DNA of 6,516 nucleotides, from NCBI GenBank assembly GCA_007125835.1, contig SLCJ01000059.1:1-6516 (forward strand), read 5' to 3'. Every line of letters begins with the position of its first letter. Position 1 is the first letter of the stretch. Of the stretch, positions 1 through 6,313 are shown in pieces. The position numbers and the translations under genes were made by a program. The DNA is from Verrucomicrobiales bacterium (GTDB lineage: Bacteria > Verrucomicrobiota > Verrucomicrobiia > Verrucomicrobiales > SLCJ01). Under the pieces are notes generated by a model. That model had not been told where the DNA came from and ran no database searches. It was given only the letters and a program-made list of their open reading frames with translations.

Positions 1-587
1 CCACCATCAACATCCTCCCCACCCTCGAAAAACTCACCCGCCGCGCCGAAGGCCTGCGCCGCTTCGGCCTCGACATCGTCGACGAACTCAGCTCCACCCT
101 TTCCTTCACCCCGGGCACCGATGTGCGCCTCCGCCTGGAAAACGGACGCCTCACCCTCACCGATCCACTGCCCGCCACCGTCAACCGCCTCACCCTCACC
201 CTGCAGCCCGGAAGCTGGTACGAACCCGACGGCAACGAACACTCATTCCGCGCCACACTCGAAGCCACCGACACCCTCTCCTCACGCCTCCGCCAATCCA
301 TCGAAGAGCAAGCCACCCGCTTCCCCGGCAATTCCGGTGCCATCATCCGCGAGGAACTCGAAAAATCCTTCTTCGTCGATGGAGAATTCCAGCCCGTAGT
401 CCTCTCCACAGGCGACCTCGGCGACCCCGACGTCGAACTCGAAAACGAACTGCCCGACCTCGGACGCATCCTCGGCGGCGTGCTCGGCGAAATCGGCATC
501 GACGAGGAAAGCCTCGACAACCTCCGCGAAAGCGGACGCGAGCTGCTCCGCGGCCTCCGCCGCAACCGCGACCGCGACCGCGACTGA
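1..587 (+). CDS. C-terminal part of an unrecognised protein (5' end outside window)
   Basis: The reading frame is open from base 3 to the TGA at 585-587, giving 194 residues with no stop, so the gene begins upstream of the window. A GTG at 123 is in frame, but the frame continues before it with the same C-ending codon style, so I do not take it as the start. The first ~30 residues look helical. Residues ~31-75 look like alternating beta strands (repeated L-T-L-T patterns). Then come a helical segment with many Arg/Glu, an acidic stretch, a Gly/Leu-rich segment (GRILGGVLGEIG) and a basic end with Arg-Asp repeats. The beta-rich body with a short amphipathic tail recalls AsmA-like envelope proteins, but no diagnostic motif is visible and I do not assign a family. 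ftsH follows 119 bases downstream on the same strand. Confidence 0.75.
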   Translation, partial: TINILPTLEKLTRRAEGLRRFGLDIVDELSSTLSFTPGTDVRLRLENGRLTLTDPLPATVNRLTLTLQPGSWYEPDGNEHSFRATLEATDTLSSRLRQSIEEQATRFPGNSGAIIREELEKSFFVDGEFQPVVLSTGDLGDPDVELENELPDLGRILGGVLGEIGIDEESLDNLRESGRELLRGLRRNRDRDRD

Positions 588-609
588 ACCCGCCACCCGG
601 AACCTCTCA

Positions 610-638
610 TTGCGCCCATGCCCGGGCGCGTGTATCGT
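610..638 (+). promoter_or_regulatory. Weak candidate sigma70-type promoter for ftsH
   Basis: TTGCGC (610-615) and TATCGT (633-638) are separated by 17 bases and lie about 70 bases before the ftsH ATG. The match to the consensus is only 3/6 and 4/6. A second TATCGT lies at 642-647, so the -10 position is ambiguous. The 119-base gap after the upstream stop is consistent with a separate ftsH promoter. Confidence 0.2.
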
Positions 639-706
639 TCGTATCGTATTCGTGCAATGACCCGCTCCCCACGGACGGGCGGCACCAGCCCACGCCCCAT
701 TGTTTC

Positions 707-2761
707 ATGTCTGAGAATCCCAACGGCGATCCTGATCGTCGCCAGTCCCCCGACAACGACCCCGGCGAGCCACGCCCTTTCAATTGGCGCGGCCTCGTGC
801 TGCTTTCGCTCGTCCTGCTCCTGGTCGGCTCCGCCCTGATGTTCCGCGGCGAGGACCGCGGCACCCAGCGCATCTCCTACCCCGAATTCCTCCAACTGCT
901 CGACGATGGAGTGATCGACCTGAACCGCCCAATCGTCGCCACCATACGCGATGGCACCGCCGAACAAACCCTCTCCGGCCACTACACAGGACCGGTTGCA
1001 GGCCGCACCGGGCAGGAATTCCTGCGTTTTCGCACCACTGTCCCCCTGCAGATCGAACGCGACGAAATCATCGAACGCCTGCGCGCCAAACGCGAAAATT
1101 TCGCCCTGACCTACGAGTACGACTCCGACACTTTCGGGGCCCTGCTGATCCATCTGCTGCCCGTGCTGCTGATCGTCATGGTGCTGTTCTTCATTTTCCG
1201 CCAGCAGATGAAAATGGCCGGACGCAATGCCATGACCTTTGGCAAAAGCCGCGCCAAGCTGATGGCCCTCGACAAAAACCGCATCACCTTCAAAAACGTC
1301 GCCGGTGTCGAAGAGGCAAAAGAGGAAGTCTGGGAACTGGTCGAATTCCTCCGCGATCCCAAAAAATTCCAGCGCCTCGGCGGCAACATCCCCAAAGGTG
1401 TTCTCATGGTCGGCCCCCCCGGCACCGGCAAAACCCTCCTCGCCCGCGCCATCGCCGGCGAAGCCGACGTGCCCTTCTTCTCAATCTCAGGCTCCGATTT
1501 CGTCGAAATGTTCGTCGGTGTCGGTGCCTCCCGCGTGCGCGACATGTTCGAGCAGGGCCGGAAAAGCGCCCCCTGCCTCATTTTCATCGACGAGATCGAT
1601 GCCGTCGGCCGCCACCGCGGCCACGGACTCGGCGGCGGCCACGACGAGCGAGAACAAACCCTCAACCAACTGCTCGTCGAAATGGATGGCTTCGACGCTC
1701 AGGAAGGCGTCATCATCATCGCCGCCACCAACCGCCCCGACGTGCTCGACCCCGCCCTCCTCCGCCCCGGGCGCTTCGACCGCCAGGTCACCGTCAGCCT
1801 CCCCGATGTCAAGGGCCGCGAGGAAATCCTCAAGGTCCACATCAAGAAAGTCAAGGTCGCCACCGAGGTCGACCTCGCCCGCATCGCCAAGGGCACACCC
1901 GGATTCTCCGGTGCCGAACTCGCCAACCTCATCAACGAGGCCGCCCTGCTCGCCGCCCGCAAGGGACTAAAAGCCGTCACCATGGACGAACTCGAAGAAG
2001 CTCGCGACAAGGTGCGCTGGGGACGCGAACGCCGCAGCCTCGCCATGAACGACAAGGAAAAAGCCGGCACCGCCTGGCACGAAGCCGGCCACGCCCTGCT
2101 AAGTGTCGTGCTCGAAGATTTCCCCGCCCTCCACAAGGTGACCATCATCCCACGCGGCCCTGCGCTCGGCTCAACCATGTTCCTCCCCGAGGGCGACACC
2201 TACTCCATGCAACGCAAGCAGGCCATCGCCAGCCTGATCGTCGGCATGGGCGGACGCATCGCCGAACAATTTTTCACCAACGACATCTCCAACGGAGCCA
2301 GCGGCGACATCGCCCAAGCCACCAACCTCGCACGCCACATGGTCTGCGACTGGGGCATGAGCGACAGGCTCGGCATGATCAAACTCGGCGAAGGCGATAC
2401 ACCCGTCTTCCTCGGACGCGACATGGGACGCAGCCCAAACTACAGCGCCGCCACCGCCAAACTCATCGACGAGGAAATCAAACGCCTGATCGACGAAGCA
2501 TACCAAAAAGCAGAGGAAATCCTCACCGAACACAAGGACAAGGTCGAGGCCATCGCCGAGGCTCTCCTCGAATACGAAACCCTCGACGGCGCCCAAATCT
2601 GCGAGATCATGGAGCACGGCTCCATGAAAAACCCGCCCCAAGGCCGGAAACCCCCGGCCCTCCCCCCGCTCGACCCCGCAACCGGCAAACGCAAGGAAGA
2701 CGCAAAAAAACGCGACGACCGCGACGATCTCCCGCCCGAGTTCGCCGGAGCCCACGCGTAA
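707..2761 (+). CDS. ftsH: ATP-dependent zinc metalloprotease FtsH
   Basis: 684-residue membrane-bound AAA+ protease, within the usual family range. It extracts and degrades misfolded or short-lived membrane and cytosolic proteins as a hexamer. A charged Pro/Asp-rich N-terminus (1-26) is followed by TM1 (~28-46), a periplasmic domain (~47-144) and TM2 (~145-164). The AAA domain shows Walker A GPPGTGKT (236-243), the pore motif FVGVG (269-273), Walker B ending IDEID (294-298, with D295/E296), and the second region of homology (341-360) with arginine fingers R353 and R356. The protease domain carries the zinc site HEAGH (458-462) and the likely third ligand D534 in SGDIAQAT. The C-terminal tail (~641-684) is Pro/Lys/Asp-rich and probably disordered. 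The ATG at 707 places the TM segments correctly, but no Shine-Dalgarno sequence precedes it. All catalytic residues are present. Confidence 0.98.
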   Translation: MSENPNGDPDRRQSPDNDPGEPRPFNWRGLVLLSLVLLLVGSALMFRGEDRGTQRISYPEFLQLLDDGVIDLNRPIVATIRDGTAEQTLSGHYTGPVAGRTGQEFLRFRTTVPLQIERDEIIERLRAKRENFALTYEYDSDTFGALLIHLLPVLLIVMVLFFIFRQQMKMAGRNAMTFGKSRAKLMALDKNRITFKNVAGVEEAKEEVWELVEFLRDPKKFQRLGGNIPKGVLMVGPPGTGKTLLARAIAGEADVPFFSISGSDFVEMFVGVGASRVRDMFEQGRKSAPCLIFIDEIDAVGRHRGHGLGGGHDEREQTLNQLLVEMDGFDAQEGVIIIAATNRPDVLDPALLRPGRFDRQVTVSLPDVKGREEILKVHIKKVKVATEVDLARIAKGTPGFSGAELANLINEAALLAARKGLKAVTMDELEEARDKVRWGRERRSLAMNDKEKAGTAWHEAGHALLSVVLEDFPALHKVTIIPRGPALGSTMFLPEGDTYSMQRKQAIASLIVGMGGRIAEQFFTNDISNGASGDIAQATNLARHMVCDWGMSDRLGMIKLGEGDTPVFLGRDMGRSPNYSAATAKLIDEEIKRLIDEAYQKAEEILTEHKDKVEAIAEALLEYETLDGAQICEIMEHGSMKNPPQGRKPPALPPLDPATGKRKEDAKKRDDRDDLPPEFAGAHA

Positions 2762-2793
2762 TCCTAGACCGGCCACCACGTTGCGATGCCCAA

Positions 2794-2821
2794 GTGGGGG
2801 TGGTTTGAAACCGCGTCCCAC
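2794..2821. repeat. GC-rich hairpin between ftsH and the transporter operon
   Basis: GTGGG (2794-2798) pairs with CCCAC (2817-2821). Inside it, GTGGT (2800-2804) pairs with ACCGC (2810-2814) through one G-U pair, closing a five-base TTGAA loop. It lies 32 bases after the ftsH stop. It has no T-tract on either side, so it is not a classic Rho-independent terminator. It may stabilise the ftsH 3' end, or be a member of a dispersed extragenic palindrome family. The rest of 2762-3018 holds no gene that I can support. Confidence 0.45.
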
Positions 2822-2899
2822 GCCGCCTGATCAGTGCGATCTGCTCCCGAAAATCATCGCCCGGTGCCTCGCTGGGGCATCCTTCGTGAGCAGAGCCAA

Positions 2900-2928
2900 T
2901 TGTAATGGGAAGGCAAAATTCTTGAAAT
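2900..2928 (+). promoter_or_regulatory. Candidate promoter for the metal transporter operon
   Basis: TTGTAA (2900-2905) and TGAAAT (2923-2928) are separated by 17 bases, each matching its consensus box at 4/6 positions. They lie in the most AT-rich part of the intergenic region, about 90 bases before the first gene. GGAAG (2908-2912) and CTTCC (2930-2934) form an inverted pair across the -10 region, which could be an operator. I see no clear Fur, Zur or MntR box. Confidence 0.25.
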
Positions 2929-3018
2929 TCTTCCGAAATCCTGAACCCGAGCAGGATTATTGCAAATTTCTCGTTTCAGTGGACAGTAAAGGCATAAGTC
3001 TCCGCCCGGCATTCGCTC

Positions 3019-3483
3019 ATGCGCATCTCCCCTCTTTACACCACCTTCGGCATTCTCGCCTGTCTGTTTCTGGCGTGGCTCCCCCTGCGTGCGCTCACCT
3101 CCCATTCCGGCACCGCATCGGCGGCACCGGCCGACAACACCGACTCTCCTGCCGCCACCCAGCTCGTAGCCGCGCGCCTGCATCTCCTGGCCGATGCTGA
3201 ATTCATCGCCCTCCGCACTCCCTCCGGCAGCGAAATCCTCGCTGCCGCGCCATTCCCGGCCGGCCGCCATGACCTGAGCCTCCCCCTCGCTCCCCCGCGC
3301 GACACCGGCGAAATTGTCATCGAAGCCAGCTTTCCCAGTCTCGCGGGCGAAACCGCCGTCTTTCTCACCCTTTCGCCCGACGGCCTGCCGGACGCCTCGG
3401 CCCACACCATCGGCGGAGCCTCGTTCACTCGCCTGCTTGAATTCGATTGGCCCCAGGCCCCCGCCCCCGGGCCCACCCGCTGA
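3019..3483 (+). CDS. Small membrane-anchored or secreted protein of unknown function, first gene of the metal ABC operon
   Basis: 154 residues; I do not recognise the family. A hydrophobic segment (~6-23, flanked by R2 and R24) could be a signal anchor or an uncleaved signal peptide. The sequence ILAC at 12-15 resembles a lipobox, but hydrophobicity continues past Cys15, so a lipoprotein is less likely. An Ala/Ser/Thr/Pro-rich linker (~27-47) leads to a domain of alternating hydrophobic residues (~48-145) that looks all-beta, including GEIVIEASF (97-105) and AVFLTLSPDGLPD (113-125). The end is Pro-rich. It sits 34 bases before the ABC ATPase, in the slot where such operons often carry the substrate-binding protein. 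It is half the length of a TroA/ZnuA binder and has only four scattered His, so it is not one. It may be an accessory envelope factor. The ATG at 3019 has no Shine-Dalgarno site. Confidence 0.75.
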   Translation: MRISPLYTTFGILACLFLAWLPLRALTSHSGTASAAPADNTDSPAATQLVAARLHLLADAEFIALRTPSGSEILAAAPFPAGRHDLSLPLAPPRDTGEIVIEASFPSLAGETAVFLTLSPDGLPDASAHTIGGASFTRLLEFDWPQAPAPGPTR

Positions 3484-3517
3484 CACCGCGCCGCCCCCAC
3501 CCATTTCGACACAACCC

Positions 3518-4285
3518 ATGTCCGCCCACAGCACCCACGACACCTGCGCGCACTGCGAACACCACCACGAGCTGCGCGTCGACGGCCTCGCCGTTTCCTA
3601 TCGGAAAACACGCGCCCTCGAGAATGTCTCCTTCAGCACACTCTGTGGCAATGCCCTCGCCCTGGTCGGCCCAAACGGAGCTGGCAAAAGCACACTTCTC
3701 AAAGCCCTCGCCGGTTTGCTGCGCCCCGACTGCGGCACCATCCTCTGGCGTGGCGCGCCCATCGGCCGCTGGAGCCGCGAAATCGCCTACCTACCCCAGC
3801 GCGAATCCGTCGATTGGAATTTCCCCATCACTGTCCGCGGCGTGGTGGAAATGGGCCGCTACCCCCAGGTCGGCTGGTGGCGCGGATTCAAATCCAAAGA
3901 CGACCAAGCCGTGCAGAGCGCACTCGATGCGGTAGAAATATCCTCCCTCCAGCACCGCCAGATCCGCGAACTCAGCGGCGGCCAGCAGCAGCGCGTCTTC
4001 CTCGCCCGCGCCCTCGCTCAGGAAGCCCACGCCCTTCTCCTCGACGAACCCTTCACCGGACTCGACCGCCCCTCCCAGGAAGCCCTCGCCGCCACCCTGC
4101 GACGCCTCGCCGCCGAAGGACGCCTCGTCATCGCCTCCCACCACGACCTCAAAACCGTCGAGTCCATCTACGACCAAGTGCTGCTGCTGCGCCGGAAAAT
4201 GATCGCCTTCGGCACCGTCGCCAACACCTTCAGCAAGGAAAACATCGCCACCACCTACCGCGAAGCGGGAAAGGAGGTCGCCTGA
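3518..4285 (+). CDS. Metal (Mn/Zn/Fe-type) ABC transporter ATP-binding protein
   Basis: 255-residue cytoplasmic ATPase that should power metal-ion import through the permease encoded next. Motifs in order: Walker A GPNGAGKST (51-59), Q-loop Gln94 in YLPQRES, signature LSGGQQQR (152-159), Walker B LLLDEP (173-178), D-loop GLD (181-183) and switch His209 in SHHD. The segment PQRESVDWNFPITV (93-106) is typical of the TroB/MntB/SitB/ZnuC group of metal transporter ATPases, which is why I assign metal transport; the exact metal cannot be read from the sequence. The first 18 residues are unusual, with six His and two Cys (H4, H7, C10, H12, C13, H15, H16, H17). I chose the ATG at 3518 because an earlier in-frame ATG (3314) lies deep inside the preceding gene. 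No Shine-Dalgarno site is visible. The stop is one base before the permease start. Confidence 0.93.
   Translation: MSAHSTHDTCAHCEHHHELRVDGLAVSYRKTRALENVSFSTLCGNALALVGPNGAGKSTLLKALAGLLRPDCGTILWRGAPIGRWSREIAYLPQRESVDWNFPITVRGVVEMGRYPQVGWWRGFKSKDDQAVQSALDAVEISSLQHRQIRELSGGQQQRVFLARALAQEAHALLLDEPFTGLDRPSQEALAATLRRLAAEGRLVIASHHDLKTVESIYDQVLLLRRKMIAFGTVANTFSKENIATTYREAGKEVA
4271..4277 (+). promoter_or_regulatory. Strong Shine-Dalgarno site for the permease
   Basis: AAGGAGG lies inside the last codons of the ATPase gene, nine bases before the permease ATG at 4287. It fixes that start and suggests coupled translation of the two subunits. It is the only strong ribosome binding site I see in the window. 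Confidence 0.8.
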
Positions 4286-4286
4286 C

Positions 4287-5135
4287 ATGCCCTGGCTCGA
4301 CGAATTTCTCCAGCACGCCTTCAACCGGCGCGCCCTCCTCGCCGCCCTGCTCATCGGCTTCACCAACGGCTACGTCAGCGCCTTCATCGTGCTCCGCAAG
4401 TCGGCCCTGCGCGTCGGCTCCCTTTCCCATGCCCTGCTGCCCGGCATCGCCCTCGCCGTGATGGTCGCCGGGCTCACCGAATGGAGCGCCTTCCTCGGTG
4501 CGCTCTTCGCGGCGCTTTTTATCGGCCTCGGCTCGCTCGCCGTCTCGCGCGGCAGCCGCCTCGATCAGGATTCCGCCCTCGCCATCCTCTATACCGCCGC
4601 CTTCAGCGGCGGCATCATCCTCCTCCGCCGCATCGGCGTCACCCAGGAACTCGACCACTGGCTCTTCGGCAACATCATGGGCCTCCGCGACACCGACCTC
4701 TGGACCACCTTCTGGATCTCCGCCTTCGCTCTCACCCTCCTCACCGCCCTCCACCGCCCGCTGCTCATGGTCATGTTCGAGCCCGAAGTCGCCGCCACTC
4801 TCGGCGTGCCCGTCCGCGCCCTCAATTACCTCCTCCTCGGCACCATGATCGTCGTCCTCATTTCCTCGCTCCAGGCTGTCGGCTGCATCCTCGCCCTCGG
4901 ACTCCTCGTCACCCCCGCCGCCACCCTCTACCTCCTCACCAATTCCACCCAATGGCTCTTCTGGGGCGGCGCCCTGCTCGGAGCCCTCTGCGCCACCTCC
5001 GCCATCCTCCTCGGCTGGTGGCTCAACCTCGAACAAGGCCCCACCATCGTCCTCCTCCTCGGCCTCGTCTTCGTCCTCGCCTTCCTCGGCAGCCCAAAAT
5101 ACGGTCTCCTCGCCCGACTCCGCAAGAACGCGTGA
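4287..5135 (+). CDS. Metal ABC transporter permease, ABC-3 family
   Basis: 282-residue inner-membrane protein of the TroC/MntC/ZnuB type, the usual length for the family, forming the metal channel as a dimer. About eight or nine hydrophobic segments are visible (roughly 16-36, 47-63, 66-86, 97-115, 139-157, 180-200, 201-218, 223-244, 251-268). Family hallmarks are SLSHALLPGIALA (45-57), the cytoplasmic coupling segment EPEVAATLGVP (165-175), and QAVGCILALGLLVTPAAT (196-213). The start one base after the ATPase stop and the strong ribosome binding site support an operon with fixed subunit ratio. No second permease and no substrate-binding protein follows: the sequence after the stop is non-coding. 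I see no terminator hairpin with a T-tract. The specific metal (Mn, Zn or Fe) cannot be told from the permease alone. Confidence 0.93.
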   Translation: MPWLDEFLQHAFNRRALLAALLIGFTNGYVSAFIVLRKSALRVGSLSHALLPGIALAVMVAGLTEWSAFLGALFAALFIGLGSLAVSRGSRLDQDSALAILYTAAFSGGIILLRRIGVTQELDHWLFGNIMGLRDTDLWTTFWISAFALTLLTALHRPLLMVMFEPEVAATLGVPVRALNYLLLGTMIVVLISSLQAVGCILALGLLVTPAATLYLLTNSTQWLFWGGALLGALCATSAILLGWWLNLEQGPTIVLLLGLVFVLAFLGSPKYGLLARLRKNA

Positions 5136-5210
5136 GTTTCGGTGTTTGACTTCGTCTATGCAGGATGCGGCTGCGCCGGTTAGGCCGAGTTCGCTATCGC
5201 TCACGACGGC

Positions 5211-5274
5211 GTTCGGTGCTTCGGTGGGGCGGTGCTTCGGTGTTTCGGTGCTTCGGTGCTTCGGTGGGGCGGTG
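5211..5274 (+). repeat. Tandem octamer repeat, consensus CTTCGGTG, eight units
   Basis: Eight consecutive 8-base units: GTTCGGTG, CTTCGGTG, GGGCGGTG, CTTCGGTG, TTTCGGTG, CTTCGGTG, CTTCGGTG, GGGCGGTG. All end in CGGTG. A single extra unit, TTTCGGTG, is at 5137-5144 just after the permease stop. An inverted 12-base copy, CACCGAAACACC, is at 5362-5373. The unit is not a multiple of three, so slippage would change any reading frame through it. It is probably a variable intergenic repeat. Confidence 0.85.
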
Positions 5275-5277
5275 GAT

Positions 5278-5388
5278 CTAATCTTCGTATTCCATCTCAG
5301 CCACATCGTGATCGACCCCGGGGATGAGATTTGAATTTTGATCGGGACTTCTGACCACTTTCACCGAAACACCAGTTCTGAAGAGAAC
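5278..5388 (-). other. Coding-like C-terminal fragment without a start (possible gene remnant)
   Basis: A minus-strand frame is open for 36 codons between stops, ending at TAG 5278-5280. Its last part reads NLIPGVDHDVAEMEYED, an acidic end that looks like a real protein C-terminus. No ATG start exists in the frame; the first GTG is at 5362-5364. It directly abuts the octamer array. It may be the relic of a longer gene, or part of a dispersed repeat. I cannot name a family. Confidence 0.3.
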
Positions 5389-5449
5389 TTACGTGGAAAA
5401 GCCATTTTGGTTCGGTATGTGTTTCTCTCCTTTTCTTGATGGATGTTGG

Positions 5450-5680
5450 TCATCGCCTTTGAAACATCGTATCGACAAGTCCCTCAATCGGTTGTCGGCA
5501 AAAACGGTATAGGATCAAGCCAAAAAGAGAGCCAAGAACCACAACAACTCCCCAACCAAACCCACGGGTTGAAAGAAGACCGAACGAACGATGAATGCTC
5601 ACAAGGGCGGCAATGATCGCCCAAATCACAAGCATGCTCAAAATGATGCCCATCGAGGTGAAAAATGCGTCCTGATTCAT
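5450..5680 (-). CDS. Small two-TM membrane protein, possibly PLDc_N-like
   Basis: 76 residues on the minus strand, starting at the ATG complementary to 5678-5680. The frame extends upstream to a TTG at 5731, but the ATG gives a compact protein and is preceded by a weak AG-rich AGAAAG. Two hydrophobic segments (~10-29 and ~43-58) flank a short polar loop with His30, Arg31 and Arg39. A basic, aromatic C-terminus follows (YRFCRQP, then MFQRR). The pattern of a Trp-containing first helix, an Arg-rich loop, a Gly-rich second helix and a YRFCR-type end resembles the two-helix PLDc_N domain found as a stand-alone membrane protein. This is a resemblance only. Its codons (CTT, ATT, GTT, TTT) differ clearly from the C-ending codons of the transporter and ftsH, which suggests a different origin. 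It is convergent with the permease gene, with no partner visible. Confidence 0.6.
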   Translation of the reverse strand: MNQDAFFTSMGIILSMLVIWAIIAALVSIHRSFGLLSTRGFGWGVVVVLGSLFGLILYRFCRQPIEGLVDTMFQRR

Positions 5681-5800
5681 TGATTCGCTATTCTTTCTGA
5701 CTGACGGCTGAAAACCACCCTCTCGTGGCAATGCCCCAAGCGCTGCCCCCTCTCATGGTATTTGGGATCCCTCGGTTCCGCAAGGGGCACTTTTCGCGTG

Positions 5801-5814
5801 AAGATCCGTGCTCC
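5801..5814 (+). repeat. Short dispersed repeat, copy 1 (AAGATCCGTGCTCC)
   Basis: Matches the copy at 6397-6410 (AAGATCCGCGCTCC) at 13 of 14 bases. Both copies have a GCG-containing sequence just upstream. Confidence 0.45.
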
Positions 5815-5817
5815 ACA

Positions 5818-5844
5818 CGCTCGCTCATCTGAGAGCAACGAGCG
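5818..5844. repeat. Nested inverted repeat
   Basis: CGCTC (5818-5822) pairs with GAGCG (5840-5844), and GCTC (5823-5826) pairs with GAGC (5833-5836), leaving a six-base loop and a three-base bulge. It could be an RNA or DNA hairpin; no T-tract follows. Confidence 0.35.
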
Positions 5845-5929
5845 CCCATGCAGGTCACCACACATCGAACCTGAACCCCACCCTGAAGCCTGGCACAAGC
5901 TACAGCAGAGATCTTGGGACGAATTATAG

Positions 5930-5949
5930 GATCGCTGGCCGCAGCGGTC
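5930..5949. repeat. REP-like hairpin, copy 1
   Basis: GATCGCTG, loop GCCG, CAGCGGTC: an eight-base-pair stem with one G-U pair. The 17 bases at 5933-5949 are identical to 6298-6314. Confidence 0.7.
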
Positions 5950-5971
5950 GTGCCAATGAGAAGAAAATGAA

Positions 5972-5998
5972 GGATGGCCTGGCGAAGGCGTGCCATCC
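5972..5998. repeat. Inverted repeat GGATGGC / GCCATCC
   Basis: GGATGGC (5972-5978) is the exact inverse of GCCATCC (5992-5998), separated by 13 bases. It lies 22 bases after REP-like copy 1 and may belong to the same repeat unit. Confidence 0.45.
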
Positions 5999-6188
5999 AA
6001 CTCAAAACTCCCCCGTCCCACTCCGCACCCTCACACCGAAATAAGTCCGGCAGCCGCAGACAGCCGCTACAGGGAAAAGTGGTTCACGTCCCGCCAGCGT
6101 CTTGGTAATGCTCCAGTCACTTGATGGATGAATGACGGACGGACAAACTCGCTCTGTGGAATCGTTTGGCAACGGGAGAAAAATTCGC

Positions 6189-6237
6189 CACACCTTGAGA
6201 CACATAGGGAGCCCCTCTCACTCCTGAGGGGGGTGTG
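6189..6237. repeat. Two-part inverted repeat, possible structured RNA
   Basis: CCCCTC (6212-6217) pairs with GAGGGG (6226-6231) around an eight-base loop. Directly outside on the 3' side, GGTGTG (6232-6237) pairs with CACACC (6189-6194), leaving a 17-base bulge on the 5' side only. No T-tract follows, so it is not a standard terminator. Confidence 0.35.
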
Positions 6238-6295
6238 AATGGGAGGAGAATGGGAGCGCCGTTCCGTCGCAGCCATTTGCTACCTCATTCGCCCA

Positions 6296-6313
6296 ACCGC
6301 TGGCCGCAGCGGT
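6296..6313. repeat. REP-like hairpin, copy 2
   Basis: ACCGCTG, loop GCCG, CAGCGGT: a perfect seven-base-pair stem. It shares 17 identical bases with copy 1. Outside the core the flanks differ. Confidence 0.7.

Larger units (their letters stand above)
5136..5449. other. Intergenic region with octamer repeats and coding remnants
   Basis: This stretch between the permease and the small minus-strand gene contains the octamer array (5211-5274) and a coding-like minus-strand tail (5278-5388). A plus-strand ORF at 5146-5334 runs through the repeats and is not credible as a gene. Base composition drops from GC-rich to AT-richer from about 5320. No RNA gene was recognised. Confidence 0.6.

Noticed and set aside
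784..2808. 674-codon ORF in another frame of ftsH
   Set aside because: The translation is dominated by Arg, Pro and His, which is typical of a shifted frame in GC-rich DNA. The ftsH frame explains the region.
2900..2985. Fur, Zur or MntR operator before the metal operon
   Set aside because: Only short imperfect inverted pairs are visible. No stretch matches a known operator well enough.
2781..3200. 139-codon plus-strand ORF across the intergenic region
   Set aside because: It overlaps the anchored gene in another frame, crosses the hairpin and promoter-like region, and has no domain or ribosome binding site.
3314..3517. Longer N-terminus for the ABC ATPase starting at 3314
   Set aside because: The extra residues are Pro/Ser-rich, overlap the preceding gene in another frame and have no family counterpart.
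4230..5306. 358-codon minus-strand ORF
   Set aside because: It lies antisense to the permease gene and is extremely Glu/Gly-rich, as expected from the reverse of a C-rich coding strand. No domain is recognisable.
5688..6005. 105-codon minus-strand ORF with a signal-peptide-like start
   Set aside because: The apparent hydrophobic start is encoded by the inverted repeats at 5930-5998. The rest is low in structure and Cys/Arg-rich, so it is likely fortuitous.
6002..6276. Two overlapping minus-strand ORFs (67 and 69 codons)
   Set aside because: They overlap in different frames, run through the compound inverted repeat and show no coding features.
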